A stretch of DNA of 64,000 nucleotides from Clostridium omnivorum (GCF_026012015.1 NZ_BRXR01000001.1:3694728-3758727), one strand, 5' to 3'; positions 44,119 through 53,086 are shown, counted from the first letter of the stretch. Notes: generated by a model from the letters alone, not told the origin. Made by a program: numbers and translations.

Positions 44119-44295
44119 ACTTAGATTTTCATCTAGATTGCTTCAAATAAACTGACAGACATTGCTTTTTTTATTATATTTTCTTATACTTAATATCAGT
44201 GTACTTCTTAATAACTATATATATTTTGCCTATTATAAATAGTCAAAGTAACTAGCAGAAGTAAAATTAACGGTTGAGAGGAGATTGACTTAATT

Positions 44296-46488
44296 ATGGG
44301 CAAGGCATTAGTGCTTGCTGAAAAACCTTCAGTAGGAAGGGAATTAGGCAGAGTTTTAAAATGTAATAAAAAAGCAAATGGATATTTAGAAGGGGAAAAA
44401 TATATTGTAACTTGGGCTTTAGGGCATTTGGTTACACTTGCTGATCCAGAAATTTATGATGATAAATATAAAAGCTGGAAGATGGAGGATTTACCTATGC
44501 TTCCAAAGCCGCTAAAACTTGTTGTTATAAAGCAAAGCGGCAAACAGTTTAACATAGTTAAAGAGCAATTAAATAGGAAAGATGTTACAGAGATTGTAAT
44601 AGCTACAGATGCTGGTCGTGAGGGAGAACTTGTGGCTCGCTGGATACTAGAGAAGGCTAGAGTTAATAAGCCAATGAAAAGGCTTTGGATATCTTCTCAA
44701 ACAGATAAAGCTATACTTGAAGGTTTTAGAAATTTAAAGCCTGCAGCTCAATACGATAATTTATATAAAGCTGCAGCTTGTAGATCAGAAGCTGATTGGG
44801 TGGTGGGCTTAAATATTACGAGAGCTTTAACTTGTAAGCATAATGCTCAGTTAACTGCTGGACGTGTACAGTCCGCAACCTTGGCAATGATAGTTAATCG
44901 TGAAGAAGAGATAAGAAATTTTAAGCCAAAAGACTATTATGTAATAAATGCAAAGGCTAAGGGATTTACTCTTCAATGGAGAGATAAAAATAATAATAGC
45001 AGCATTTTTGAGGAAGATAAAGTTAATAAAATTCTTGCTGCTGTTAAGGGAAAAGAAGCTAATGTAGTTGATGTTACTGAAAGTGCTAAAAAGCAATATG
45101 CTCCAGCTCTTTATGATTTAACAGAGTTACAGAGAGACGCTAATAGAATTTTTGGATATTCAGCTAAGCAAACACTATCTATAATGCAAAGATTATACGA
45201 AAACTATAAGGTATTAACTTATCCTAGAACAGATTCAAGATATATTTCTAGTGATATTGTTGCAACTTTACCAGAACGATTAAAGGCAATTTCTATAGGC
45301 AGCTATAGAGCTTGTGCAACAGAAATATTAAATGGTAAGATACATGCCAATAAAAGCTTTGTTGATGATAGCAAAGTAAGTGATCACCATGCTATCATTC
45401 CAACTGAGGAAAGAGGAAATATAGCTCTTTTGAGCAGTGAAGAAAGACATATTTATGATTTAGTAGTTAAAAGATTCTTGTCTGTTATGCTGCCACCTTA
45501 TGAATACTTACAAACTACCATCACTGTAGATATAAATGGCGAAAGCTTTGTGGCTAAAGGAAACGTAATTAAGTCTAAGGGATGGAAAAAGGTATATGAC
45601 AGAGAAGATGATTTAGCTGAGGATGAAGATGAAAAGGATAATCAGGTATTACCTCAGATTAAAAAGGGTGAAAAATTGAGTGTAGCTTCTGTTGAAAGTA
45701 AAAAGCTTAAAACAAAAGCACCTGCAAGATTTAATGAAGGTACTCTTCTTTCGGCTATGGAAAAACCTCATAAATATGTAGCTGTAGATAAGCTCTCAGC
45801 TAAAACTCTTGGTGAAACTGGTGGTATAGGAACAGTTGCCACAAGAGCAGATATTATTGAAAAACTATTTAACATGTTTTATATAGAAAAGAACGGTAAA
45901 GAAATTGTTCCAACAGGAAAAGGTAAGCAACTTATTGAGTTAGTTCCAGAAGAATTAAAATCACCTTTAATGACAGCTAAATGGGAGCTTGAATTAGAGC
46001 AAATCAGCAAAGGTAAAAAGGATCCAAGAGTATTTACTGAAGAAATGAGAAAGTATGCTGCTGAGCTAGTTCAAGAGGTTAAGGGAAGTACAGATAAATT
46101 CAAGCATGACAATCTATCAGGAAACAAGTGCCCTGAGTGCGGAAAATATATGCTTGAAGTAAAGGGTAAAAACGGAAGGATGCTTGTATGTCAAGATAGA
46201 GAATGTGGTCACAGAGAGAATTTAGGCAGACTTACCAATGCTCGTTGTCCTGAATGTCATAAGAAGTTAGAGCTTAGAGGACATGGAGAAGGACAAATTT
46301 ATGTATGCCTGAATACTAACTGCAACTTTAGAGAAAAGGCTTCATCTTTTAGCAAGAGATTTAAAGATAATGAGAGCAAATCAAATAAAAAAGATGTTCA
46401 AAATTATATGAAGAAAATGAAACAAGAAAATGAAGCTCCAATGAATTCAGCATTAGCAGAAGCGTTAGCAAAATTAAATTTAAAATAA
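44296..46488 (+). CDS. topB: DNA topoisomerase III
   Basis: The 730-residue type IA topoisomerase relaxes negatively supercoiled DNA and decatenates via a 5'-phosphotyrosine. The Toprim domain (ALVLAEKPSVGRELGRVL ... ATDAGREGEL) is followed by the central domain and the active Tyr in VLTYPRTDSRYIS. The C-terminus carries two zinc ribbons (CPECGKYMLEV...CQDRECGH and CPECHKKLEL...CLNTNC) before a basic tail. This is the Firmicute TopB length. GAGAGGAGATTGAC precedes ATG 44296. It is monocistronic. Confidence 0.95.
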   Translation: MGKALVLAEKPSVGRELGRVLKCNKKANGYLEGEKYIVTWALGHLVTLADPEIYDDKYKSWKMEDLPMLPKPLKLVVIKQSGKQFNIVKEQLNRKDVTEIVIATDAGREGELVARWILEKARVNKPMKRLWISSQTDKAILEGFRNLKPAAQYDNLYKAAACRSEADWVVGLNITRALTCKHNAQLTAGRVQSATLAMIVNREEEIRNFKPKDYYVINAKAKGFTLQWRDKNNNSSIFEEDKVNKILAAVKGKEANVVDVTESAKKQYAPALYDLTELQRDANRIFGYSAKQTLSIMQRLYENYKVLTYPRTDSRYISSDIVATLPERLKAISIGSYRACATEILNGKIHANKSFVDDSKVSDHHAIIPTEERGNIALLSSEERHIYDLVVKRFLSVMLPPYEYLQTTITVDINGESFVAKGNVIKSKGWKKVYDREDDLAEDEDEKDNQVLPQIKKGEKLSVASVESKKLKTKAPARFNEGTLLSAMEKPHKYVAVDKLSAKTLGETGGIGTVATRADIIEKLFNMFYIEKNGKEIVPTGKGKQLIELVPEELKSPLMTAKWELELEQISKGKKDPRVFTEEMRKYAAELVQEVKGSTDKFKHDNLSGNKCPECGKYMLEVKGKNGRMLVCQDRECGHRENLGRLTNARCPECHKKLELRGHGEGQIYVCLNTNCNFREKASSFSKRFKDNESKSNKKDVQNYMKKMKQENEAPMNSALAEALAKLNLK

Positions 46489-46490
46489 TA

Positions 46491-46536
46491 AAGATGGTAT
46501 ACATAGCATATAAATACTGTGTATACCATTTTCTTT
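46491..46536. terminator. Bidirectional intrinsic terminator
   Basis: AATGGTATACA and its complement (with AG/CT just above, one bulge) form a long stem between the convergent topB and cotJC genes. TTTTC follows on the plus strand. Confidence 0.75.
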
Positions 46537-46557
46537 TTTCTAAAATAACTTAAAATG

Positions 46558-47160
46558 TTACTTCTTTAAATAATCAGGTTTTGGCATAATATATAAACGC
46601 GGATCTTGGAGATAATCCTGAACTAGTCTTAAAGCTTCACCAAATCTTTGATAGTGTACTACTTCTCTTTCTCTAAGGAATTTTAATGGTTCAATAACAT
46701 CAGGGTCATCTGCCATATTAATTAAGTATTCATAGGTAGCTCTAGCCTTTTGCTCAGCTGCTAAATCTTCAGTAAGATCTACAATTGGATTACCTTTTGA
46801 TTGAATATAAGCAGCACTAAATGGAACTCCGTCGCCATTAACTGGATATATTGCTTTATCGTGATCAGCATAGAAACCGCCCATTCCAGCAGCTTCAATT
46901 TCTTCTACACTAGCTCCTTGAACTAGTTGATGTACTATAGCTCCAACTATTTCAAGATGTGCTAGTTCTTCTGTACCTATATCATTTAATGTTGCAATAG
47001 CTTGTGGGGTAACCATAGAGAATCTTTGACTTAAATATCTTAGTGAAGCTGCTAGCTCTCCGTCAGGTCCTCCATATTGAGTAATTATTACTTTTGCCAT
47101 CTTAGGATTTGGGTTTTTAATTTTTACTGGATATTCCAGTTTTTTTTCATATAACCACAT
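46558..47160 (-). CDS. cotJC: Manganese catalase-type spore coat protein CotJC
   Basis: The 200-residue protein is a member of the manganese catalase family, with the four-helix-bundle Glu/His metal ligands visible in IGTEELAHLEIVGAIVHQL and LREREVVHYQRFGEALR. It starts with the CotJC-specific MWLYEKKLEYPVKI. In Bacillus the CotJ proteins are inner coat components made in the mother cell. It is the last gene of cotJA-cotJB-cotJC; only 15 bases separate it from cotJB. Catalase activity is likely but not proven for CotJC. Confidence 0.94.
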   Translation of the reverse strand: MWLYEKKLEYPVKIKNPNPKMAKVIITQYGGPDGELAASLRYLSQRFSMVTPQAIATLNDIGTEELAHLEIVGAIVHQLVQGASVEEIEAAGMGGFYADHDKAIYPVNGDGVPFSAAYIQSKGNPIVDLTEDLAAEQKARATYEYLINMADDPDVIEPLKFLREREVVHYQRFGEALRLVQDYLQDPRLYIMPKPDYLKK

Positions 47161-47175
47161 ATACTACTACTCCTC

Positions 47176-47442
47176 CTAGCGAATTCTAAAATTGGCTTCA
47201 TATTCCCAAGGCCAAGGTTCATTTATCCATTGAAAAGGATAAGCACTGCAGGAGCCCTCAACTAATGGACCATAATGCTTTTCATATTTTTCTTTTAACA
47301 TTTTGCATTGCATAACTGCAGAATTGTGTTTAGCAAGAGCATTACGATCGGTTGGATGAGTATCTAGATATAGATGGAGGTCCTCAATCATAAAATCCAG
47401 TGCTGTTATTTGTTCTAAGAGTTCAAATTTATTACTATCCAT
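47176..47442 (-). CDS. cotJB: Spore coat protein CotJB
   Basis: The 88-residue protein has the CotJB family features LLEQITALDFMIEDLHLYLDTHPTD and a C-terminal PFQWINEPWPWEYE. It is a spore coat component of unknown biochemical function. It lies between cotJA (16 bases) and cotJC (15 bases), so the three genes form an operon. AGGAGGTGC precedes its start at ATG 47442. Confidence 0.92.
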   Translation of the reverse strand: MDSNKFELLEQITALDFMIEDLHLYLDTHPTDRNALAKHNSAVMQCKMLKEKYEKHYGPLVEGSCSAYPFQWINEPWPWEYEANFRIR

Positions 47443-47458
47443 TACTATAAAGCACCTC

Positions 47459-47704
47459 CTACTCTTCTTCTCTTAATACTTTGTGCTTTTTATCTTTCTT
47501 TTCATATGGACTATATAGTTCAGGGAAAATTGTTCCTTTTTTTAGTCCTTCAATAGGGGAAAAGATAGTACACATTTTTTGATAGGGAACATAAGCAGCT
47601 GCAAGACGTACATTTCTAATAACTAGTTCTTGTGGTATACATTGACCCATGCCATCGCAATTCATGTCGTTCATTTCATAATTAGGTTTGCTGATTTTAG
47701 CCAT
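47459..47704 (-). CDS. cotJA: Spore coat protein CotJA
   Basis: ATG 47704 gives an 81-residue protein whose spacing from AAGGAGG is about 12 bases; a longer in-frame start at 47761 adds a hydrophobic stretch unlike CotJA. The core VRLAAAYVPYQKMCTIFSPIEGL is the CotJA hallmark (short Tyr/Pro-rich strand with AYVP and a glycine-rich turn). The C-terminus is basic and acidic by turns. It heads the cotJABC operon. A mother-cell sigma factor promoter is expected upstream but was not clearly identified. Confidence 0.86.
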   Translation of the reverse strand: MAKISKPNYEMNDMNCDGMGQCIPQELVIRNVRLAAAYVPYQKMCTIFSPIEGLKKGTIFPELYSPYEKKDKKHKVLREEE

Positions 47705-47784
47705 TTGTGTATTAATCCTCCTTGATTGTTGCTTACACAATAACAGTATATTCCTCAGCATAAACTTTGCTACTATTTAATTAC

Positions 47785-47822
47785 AAAAGGAAAAAGGCAG
47801 ATTTTTTAAAATCTACCTTTCA
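47785..47822 (-). terminator. Intrinsic terminator upstream of cotJA
   Basis: AAAGG-AGATTTT pairs with AAAATCT-CCTTT (one mismatch). It lies in the 164-bp space between the upstream GH18 gene's stop and cotJA, and on the minus strand ends in TTTTTCC, so it ends the GH18 transcript. Confidence 0.7.
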
Positions 47823-47867
47823 TTATTAAAGGAAATAGTATGATAAAAACTATATATAATTTTTTCT

Positions 47868-49196
47868 CTACTTATTAAATTTAGTTTTTATAGTTGCCCA
47901 ATAATTTGAATCCTCAAGACCTAATCTCCAAATTGCTATACCAGATAAATTTGAATTATTAACTAAGTCTAGTTTATACGCAAGGCTTGTACCATTTTCA
48001 AACCAAACGGTGTGCTGAATACTTGAGTTATCTGTATAGCTAAAGTATGGGCATTGAGAAACAGGATCCCATTGTATTTGTACACCATAGGTTGCTGCTA
48101 AATTATTACACTGAGAAATACTGTAAGCTTTTGTGCCATTTGAAGACCAATCGTATCCATAAGCTGCCGTACCAAGTAGTATTTTTTCTTTAGGTACTAC
48201 AGTTACAGCATAATTAATAACATTTTGAACCCAGCCAATTGAAGCTATAGGTCCAGGAGCTCCGCCTGGATAGTGCTCATCGTAGGTCATAAGCACAAGC
48301 TGATCTGCATAACTTGCGATTTTTGCATAGTCAAAAGCTCCACTCCATCCATCTGTAGTACTGTCATAGGTTTTAGCTGGAACAGCAGCTGTAACCATAA
48401 AGCCTTGTGGTTTTAATGCATTATATAGTTCGCTGATGAAAGTAGAATAGTAGCTTCGATCATAATAATAAACACCTTCTAGATCTACATTTACACCTTT
48501 GTAGCCATTTGTCTTTAGAGCAGCTGTAATATTAGCTATTAAGTTCTGTCTATTTGTTGGACTTTCTAATAGTGTTTTAGCTATACTTCCATCAAAGTTA
48601 TTTGTTAGCATAGCTAAACTTTTTATGTTGTTACTATTGGCATAGGAGAGTTGACTAGTAGGTACAAGTCCAGTAATATTGCCAAGTCCGTCTGTTGTAT
48701 AGGTGTCAGTTGCTATTTCATTTATCAATGTTGAATTATTCACCATTGAGTTATAGGACGAACTATCACCAGAATAATAATATACTGCATAACCTAAAAC
48801 TAATTTTGTAGGTGCTTGTACAATCACAGAGGAAGTAGCAGCTTTTATATGGGTTGAATCAGCTGAGGTACCATAAGAATTGTATGCTCTTACAAAGTAC
48901 CAATAAGTTGTAGCAGCAGAAAGCCCAGTATTTTTAAATGAATTGGTTGATACTGTAGCTACTTGAACATAATTTGAATCATTAGGAGTTGCCCTAAATA
49001 TTTTATAGCCTGTAGCCCCTGATACTGCTGTCCAACTAAGAGTAGTTTCGGAAGTGGTTATTCCGGAAGCTGTTAGGCCTGTGGGAGCGGATGAAACTTT
49101 GCTTGTAATTCTAGGCTTAGCCATTACTATGTTTGTGCTGAAAACTATAAAAGCTAGAGCTAAGAGAAGTGAGTAAAAATATGGTTTGCGCTTCAT
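47868..49196 (-). CDS. Secreted GH18 enzyme with fibronectin type III domain
   Basis: The 442-residue protein begins with a signal peptide (KRKPYFYSLLLALAFIVFST). A fibronectin type III domain (about 35-120) then leads to a GH18 barrel (about 130-440). The catalytic motif is VNVDLEGV, whose Glu is the acid, preceded by the strand YKGVN. LVLMTYDEHYPGGAPGP and GTAAYGYDWSSNG follow. The spore-associated LysM-GH18 proteins (YaaH-like) are its nearest types, acting on spore peptidoglycan or chitin-like substrates. A terminator follows. Germination or cortex-lysis function is inferred. Confidence 0.9.
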   Translation of the reverse strand: MKRKPYFYSLLLALAFIVFSTNIVMAKPRITSKVSSAPTGLTASGITTSETTLSWTAVSGATGYKIFRATPNDSNYVQVATVSTNSFKNTGLSAATTYWYFVRAYNSYGTSADSTHIKAATSSVIVQAPTKLVLGYAVYYYSGDSSSYNSMVNNSTLINEIATDTYTTDGLGNITGLVPTSQLSYANSNNIKSLAMLTNNFDGSIAKTLLESPTNRQNLIANITAALKTNGYKGVNVDLEGVYYYDRSYYSTFISELYNALKPQGFMVTAAVPAKTYDSTTDGWSGAFDYAKIASYADQLVLMTYDEHYPGGAPGPIASIGWVQNVINYAVTVVPKEKILLGTAAYGYDWSSNGTKAYSISQCNNLAATYGVQIQWDPVSQCPYFSYTDNSSIQHTVWFENGTSLAYKLDLVNNSNLSGIAIWRLGLEDSNYWATIKTKFNK

Positions 49197-49275
49197 TGCT
49201 TTACCTCCTTAAAATATATTTACTTTGATTATCGAAAAAAATATTGTAAAGGTTACAAGTAAATTATGGAATAAA

Positions 49276-49303
49276 AAATAACCCCGCTTAGAACAGGGTT
49301 ACT
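49276..49303 (-). terminator. Intrinsic terminator of the DUF3298 gene
   Basis: AACCC and GGGTT arms form a short GC-rich stem, followed on the minus strand by ATTTTTTATT. Confidence 0.6.
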
Positions 49304-49310
49304 AGTTAAA

Positions 49311-50036
49311 CTAAAGAAGTTTTTGAATTGGACTAAGAGGATATATGAGACTTTGAATTTCTGTATAAGGTATTTTTACTTCAAATCTTCCATAAGCGTA
49401 AGGAGTATACTCATACAGCTGATAATATAGCACTAAGAAGGTTGGAGTTAGATAAAATTTTTGATCCTCTGTTAAGCCTTTATATTCAGTAAGTAGGGGG
49501 ACACCACCTTCTTTCGCCTTTCTTATAGAGATTTCATTTAACTGAGGGATGTAATTAAGCTTTGGATTAAACAGGTCATTAAGTTTATATATTTCACCAC
49601 TATTTAAATCTATTGAAAGTGAGTCATATACAGTATTGCCATGTGCTCCACCAGTATAGTAATATAGTTCAAATAAAACGCTGAGCAGTCCCTTTTGATT
49701 TAATGGAACACTATAACCACTTATTATGGTTTTAAAATCAATGGGAGATGTTATAAGTACATTGTTCTTAAAGAGATTCACCTCTGTATCGCTTATAGCA
49801 CTATTTACTTTCTGTTTTGTATCTTCAGTTAGATTATTCACATAGGGATAAAGAAGTTTAAATTCTTCTGGCGAAATTTTTTGTTCTTCTAGCTCAGCTT
49901 TTTCAGTGACCCTGGAATAATCTTTTTCCGGTTGCTCTAATTTACTAATATCATTTTGAAATATAGTGTCGACTTTACTTTTTATTTCTATGGCTTTATG
50001 AGGAAAATAACTTTTGGGATAACTGAAATAAATCAT
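49311..50036 (-). CDS. DUF3298/DUF4163-domain protein
   Basis: The 241-residue protein ends in a DUF3298 domain (about 125-235), with the YYYTGGAHGNT motif, SLSIDLNSGEIYKLNDLF and FEVKIPYTEI. The N-terminal ~110 residues (DTIFQNDISKLEQPEKDYSRV ...) are less clear and a full DUF4163 domain is uncertain. Similar domains occur in RsiV-like anti-sigma factors and in peptidoglycan deacetylases (PdaC). No signal peptide is seen, which is odd for the family. GGAAGGAGC precedes ATG 50036. Function unknown. Confidence 0.75.
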   Translation of the reverse strand: MIYFSYPKSYFPHKAIEIKSKVDTIFQNDISKLEQPEKDYSRVTEKAELEEQKISPEEFKLLYPYVNNLTEDTKQKVNSAISDTEVNLFKNNVLITSPIDFKTIISGYSVPLNQKGLLSVLFELYYYTGGAHGNTVYDSLSIDLNSGEIYKLNDLFNPKLNYIPQLNEISIRKAKEGGVPLLTEYKGLTEDQKFYLTPTFLVLYYQLYEYTPYAYGRFEVKIPYTEIQSLIYPLSPIQKLL

Positions 50037-50145
50037 TAAAAGCTCCTTCCTTAAAATACTTTGGTATTATTATATGCATTTAATCATATATATGGGTAGG
50101 TATAATGCATATTTTAAACTTAATTCAATATTTAGAGGTAGGTAT

Positions 50146-51198
50146 ATGAAAATTGTATGTTCTATTGGACCAAATGCAAAAAAACTAAGTGCTTTAGATG
50201 AATATGCTAATGAAGGTATGAACATGGCTAGATTCAATTTTTCACATGCCAATTATGATACTATTAGAGCACAAATAGAATATTTAAGAAAGCAACATCC
50301 TTTTGTAGAAGTAATTCAAGATTTACGCGGTAATAAGCTTAGAGTAAGCAGTCTCTTTCAAAGGGAAGTAAAGGTAATGCAAGGAAGCATAGTTTATTTT
50401 TGTTCGGAAAAATTTTATTATGAAAAAAACAGAATGAGAGGTCTTACTATACCAATATCTTTAGAAGGCGACTTTTCTACCATGTATAGTGCAAAAAAAA
50501 TACTCATGAAAGATGCAACTATAGAATTTGAAGTTGTAGGAACAGGGAGTAAGAATGAGTTAATAAAGACCATTGTTAAACGAGGTGGGTTAATAAGAGC
50601 TGAAAAAGGAGTTAATGCCCCTGGAATGGATAGGAGTATGCTAGGGATTACTGAAAAGGACAAATTTGATATAAAGTGGGGTCTAGAGAATAACGTGGAT
50701 ATAATCTGCTTATCTTATGTGACTAAAGTAGAAGATATAATTAATTTAAGAGATTATATAAAATTATTGAGAAAAGCAGATAAAAGCTTAAAAATGCCCA
50801 AAATATGGGCTAAAATTGAATGCGATGAGGGAGTCAAAAATTTTAAAGATATTTTATCTAAGGTGGATGGAATAATTCTTGGCAGAGGCGACTTAGCAGC
50901 AGAGGTTGAAATTTACGATGTTCCAAGAATTCAGGAAGAGATTTTTCGTGTTATAAAAAGAACAAAAAAGGAGTTTATTATTGCAACTCATTTGCTGGAA
51001 TCTATGAAAAGAGAGGCTGTTCCCACTCTTCCAGAAATTAATGACATATATAATTATATAAAAGCGGGAGCTACAGGTTTTATGCTTTGTGGAGAATTAA
51101 CAGTTGGAAGGAATCCTTTAGAAACCATACGAATTTTGAAATTAATTATAGATAGGTATAAAATTGTAAGCTTAGATAAACCAAATGAGGTGGAATAA
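50146..51198 (+). CDS. Pyruvate-kinase-like protein lacking the C-terminal domain
   Basis: ATG 50146 is chosen because AGAGGTAGGT is directly upstream; longer readings add unlike residues. The 350-residue protein aligns with domains A and B of pyruvate kinase: CSIGPNAKK, MARFNFSHANYD, AKIECDEGVKNF (catalytic Lys and metal Glu), ILGRGDLAAE and IIATHLLESM. The DTKGPEIR loop is changed to QDLRGNKLR and MLSGETA to MLCGELT. The C-terminal allosteric domain is absent. The core catalytic residues survive, but the substrate loops are altered, so it may act on a different enolpyruvate-type compound. It lies between envelope and spore genes. Confidence 0.8.
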   Translation: MKIVCSIGPNAKKLSALDEYANEGMNMARFNFSHANYDTIRAQIEYLRKQHPFVEVIQDLRGNKLRVSSLFQREVKVMQGSIVYFCSEKFYYEKNRMRGLTIPISLEGDFSTMYSAKKILMKDATIEFEVVGTGSKNELIKTIVKRGGLIRAEKGVNAPGMDRSMLGITEKDKFDIKWGLENNVDIICLSYVTKVEDIINLRDYIKLLRKADKSLKMPKIWAKIECDEGVKNFKDILSKVDGIILGRGDLAAEVEIYDVPRIQEEIFRVIKRTKKEFIIATHLLESMKREAVPTLPEINDIYNYIKAGATGFMLCGELTVGRNPLETIRILKLIIDRYKIVSLDKPNEVE

Positions 51199-51260
51199 AA
51201 CATAACATAGCTTTAAAGCTTGATTTAAACAATTTAGTTATTTTATATTGCTTATAAAAT

Positions 51261-51286
51261 GCCCCTAGCAAATATTTGCTAGGGGC
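51261..51286. terminator. Perfect-palindrome terminator
   Basis: GCCCCTAGCAAATATTTGCTAGGGGC-type palindrome of 26 bases at this position (13-bp arms, no spacer) sits between convergent genes. On the minus strand it is followed by ATTTTATAAG. Confidence 0.75.
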
Positions 51287-51292
51287 GCATTG

Positions 51293-51820
51293 TTAATAGC
51301 AGTAGAAGCTTTCTATCATTCTAAGGTCCATTCCAAAGTATACCCATCTACGCCCGTTCCAGCGATATCCGGCTATTGATCTTCTTCCCACATAAGTAAG
51401 CCACGCCCAAAAACCTCTACCATTTCTTGGCCATATATAAACATATCTATATAAACATCTTCTTATGGCACCTGGGTCTATTGCTTGAGGTGCAATACCA
51501 GCTTGTGGCTTGAATTCGCCCTGGGACTTTGATGGTGTAAAGTTTGGAGGTGGTCCCATAGGTACTCCTCCTTGTTGAGGTCCGCCCGGTTGATTTCCAA
51601 ATGGAGGTCCCCCTGGCTGATTACCGAATGGAGGCATATTCATAGGTCCGCCAGTTCCAGGTGGGAATGGTGGAGGAGTTGGAAATTGACGATAGCCATA
51701 AAACATTTGTTGATATATTGGACAAAAGAATGGTGGTTCAAACTCATCAGACTCTTCCATATTGTCAATATCGTCTAGTTCATCAAATTCACTTATGTCA
51801 CGATAGTCATCGTAATACAT
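51293..51820 (-). CDS. Pro/Gly-rich hypothetical protein, possible spore-surface protein
   Basis: The 175-residue protein has an acidic N-terminus (EFDELDDIDNMEESDEFEPP), a low-complexity core in which PPFGNQPGGP repeats (about 58-85), and a compact aromatic C-terminal domain (about 118-175) dominated by Arg, Trp and Tyr (YVYIWPRNGRGFWAWLTYVG and RWNGRRWVYFG). No signal peptide is present. The core resembles collagen-like or coat-type filament regions. Neighbouring coat and spore-wall genes make a spore-surface role plausible, but the family is not recognised. GGAGTGTAATTA precedes ATG 51820. Confidence 0.6.
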   Translation of the reverse strand: MYYDDYRDISEFDELDDIDNMEESDEFEPPFFCPIYQQMFYGYRQFPTPPPFPPGTGGPMNMPPFGNQPGGPPFGNQPGGPQQGGVPMGPPPNFTPSKSQGEFKPQAGIAPQAIDPGAIRRCLYRYVYIWPRNGRGFWAWLTYVGRRSIAGYRWNGRRWVYFGMDLRMIESFYCY

Positions 51821-51915
51821 TAATTACACTCCTTAATAAATATTACATTATAAGTATATGTAATATTTATAAAAGTGTTAATGAATTATAAAAGGTTTAA
51901 ATATAAATATTACAG

Positions 51916-51950
51916 AAAAAGAGCCAGAAGAATTAGTTCTGGCTCTTTTT
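51916..51950. terminator. Bidirectional intrinsic terminator
   Basis: AAAAAGAGCCAGAA and its complement form a 14-bp stem with a 7-nt loop and A/T ends suited to both directions. It ends the LysM-SleB gene. Confidence 0.85.
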
Positions 51951-51961
51951 CATATACTGGA

Positions 51962-52744
51962 TTAGTATGCAAATACCATATGAGAAATTCTAGCGGCTAT
52001 AGGCTTGGACCATAACCAAGTATTTGTTGTGCTGTCATCAAAATAATAAAGTGCACCATTTGATGGGTCTGATCCTCTTAAGGCTTCATAAGCTGCCTGA
52101 ATTGATTCTGAAGTAGCTGGTTTATCAATCCATCCATTAAGAACAGGAGTAAATTGATAATAACCATGATCCACTTGATAAATTACACTTGATATAGTCT
52201 TAGGAAAACGTGAATCCTGTACTCTGTTGATTATAACTGCACCAACAGCCACCTTCGCTGAATAGGGTTCCCCCTGAGCTTCAGCGTTAATAAGTCTAGC
52301 CAGCAAATCCACATCAGCTTGACTGTATGGAATTACGCCAGCTTGCTGGTTTGACGCAGTATTTGTTGAGCTGCTGCTTGTTGTTGCAGTGCCTGGTACA
52401 AGAAGCTTTTGACTAGGGTATATATAGTCATCCCATTTGTTGTTCATTACTCTTAATTGGCCCAAAGTTATACCAAATTTCTTTGAAATTAGGTATAAGC
52501 TATCCCCAGATTTAACAGAGTAAATTTGTGCTGGAACGTTTAATGTTTGACCTATATAAATTTTATCGCTAGTAAGATTATTAGTTGTCTTTAATTGAGT
52601 GATGGTAGTATTGAATGTTTTGCTTAAGGTGTAAAGTGAATCACCTGAAGTTACTTTATAGTCTGCTGCCTTTACTGGTAGTACAGATGATAAAGCTACA
52701 CCCAATGATAAAAGTAAAATTGATAGTTTTTTTGATTTAAACAT
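51962..52744 (-). CDS. Cell wall hydrolase with two LysM domains and SleB domain
   Basis: The 260-residue secreted protein has a signal peptide (residues 1-26), two LysM modules (DYKVTSGDSLYTLSKTFN and IYSVKSGDSLYLISKKFG) that bind peptidoglycan, a Ser/Thr linker and a C-terminal Hydrolase_2/SleB domain (DVDLLARLINAEAQGEPYSA with the catalytic Glu, then AVIINRVQDSRFPKTI). SleB-like lytic enzymes act on spore cortex or vegetative wall. Its leader is a c-di-AMP riboswitch, so expression should fall when c-di-AMP is high, the usual pattern for hydrolases under ydaO control. Confidence 0.93.
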   Translation of the reverse strand: MFKSKKLSILLLSLGVALSSVLPVKAADYKVTSGDSLYTLSKTFNTTITQLKTTNNLTSDKIYIGQTLNVPAQIYSVKSGDSLYLISKKFGITLGQLRVMNNKWDDYIYPSQKLLVPGTATTSSSSTNTASNQQAGVIPYSQADVDLLARLINAEAQGEPYSAKVAVGAVIINRVQDSRFPKTISSVIYQVDHGYYQFTPVLNGWIDKPATSESIQAAYEALRGSDPSNGALYYFDDSTTNTWLWSKPIAARISHMVFAY

Positions 52745-52760
52745 AAGTTTTATCCTCCTT

Positions 52761-52868
52761 CTGCCTCCGAGGTTAGTTGTCGGGTTCGGGTTGAGGCACC
52801 CTACTCAAAATGAGATTCACCCCGTTGTTTATTCCCCCGTACTCCATTTGGAGATTCGGCTTGTCTTA
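52761..52868 (-). promoter_or_regulatory. Cyclic di-AMP riboswitch (ydaO/yuaA type)
   Basis: On the minus strand the conserved ydaO blocks appear in order: GCCGAATCTCC, ACGGGGGAATAAAC, GGGGTGAATC, GTAGGGTGCCTC, AACCCGAACCCG and ACTAACCTCGGAGGC. The aptamer ends five bases before the AAGGAGG site of the LysM-SleB gene. No intrinsic terminator lies between them, so control is probably translational, with CCTC in the final block able to cover the ribosome binding site. Confidence 0.9.
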
Positions 52869-53086
52869 TGTGTGCTATTGTAACAAAGCATGTCCACAAA
52901 AATCTATAGTAGATTTAAGGTATTATGGGAAATTGGTGGTGATTTGTGCTTTATACACTGCTATTCATGTTTAGCTTTATGAGTATCTAAAAAGTATAAT
53001 TGACCGGAAGTATAAAATGAGATATAGTACATAATAATAGGATAATTTTTCAATAGTTTGTAATTTGTAGAAGCGGAGGTGAAAGA

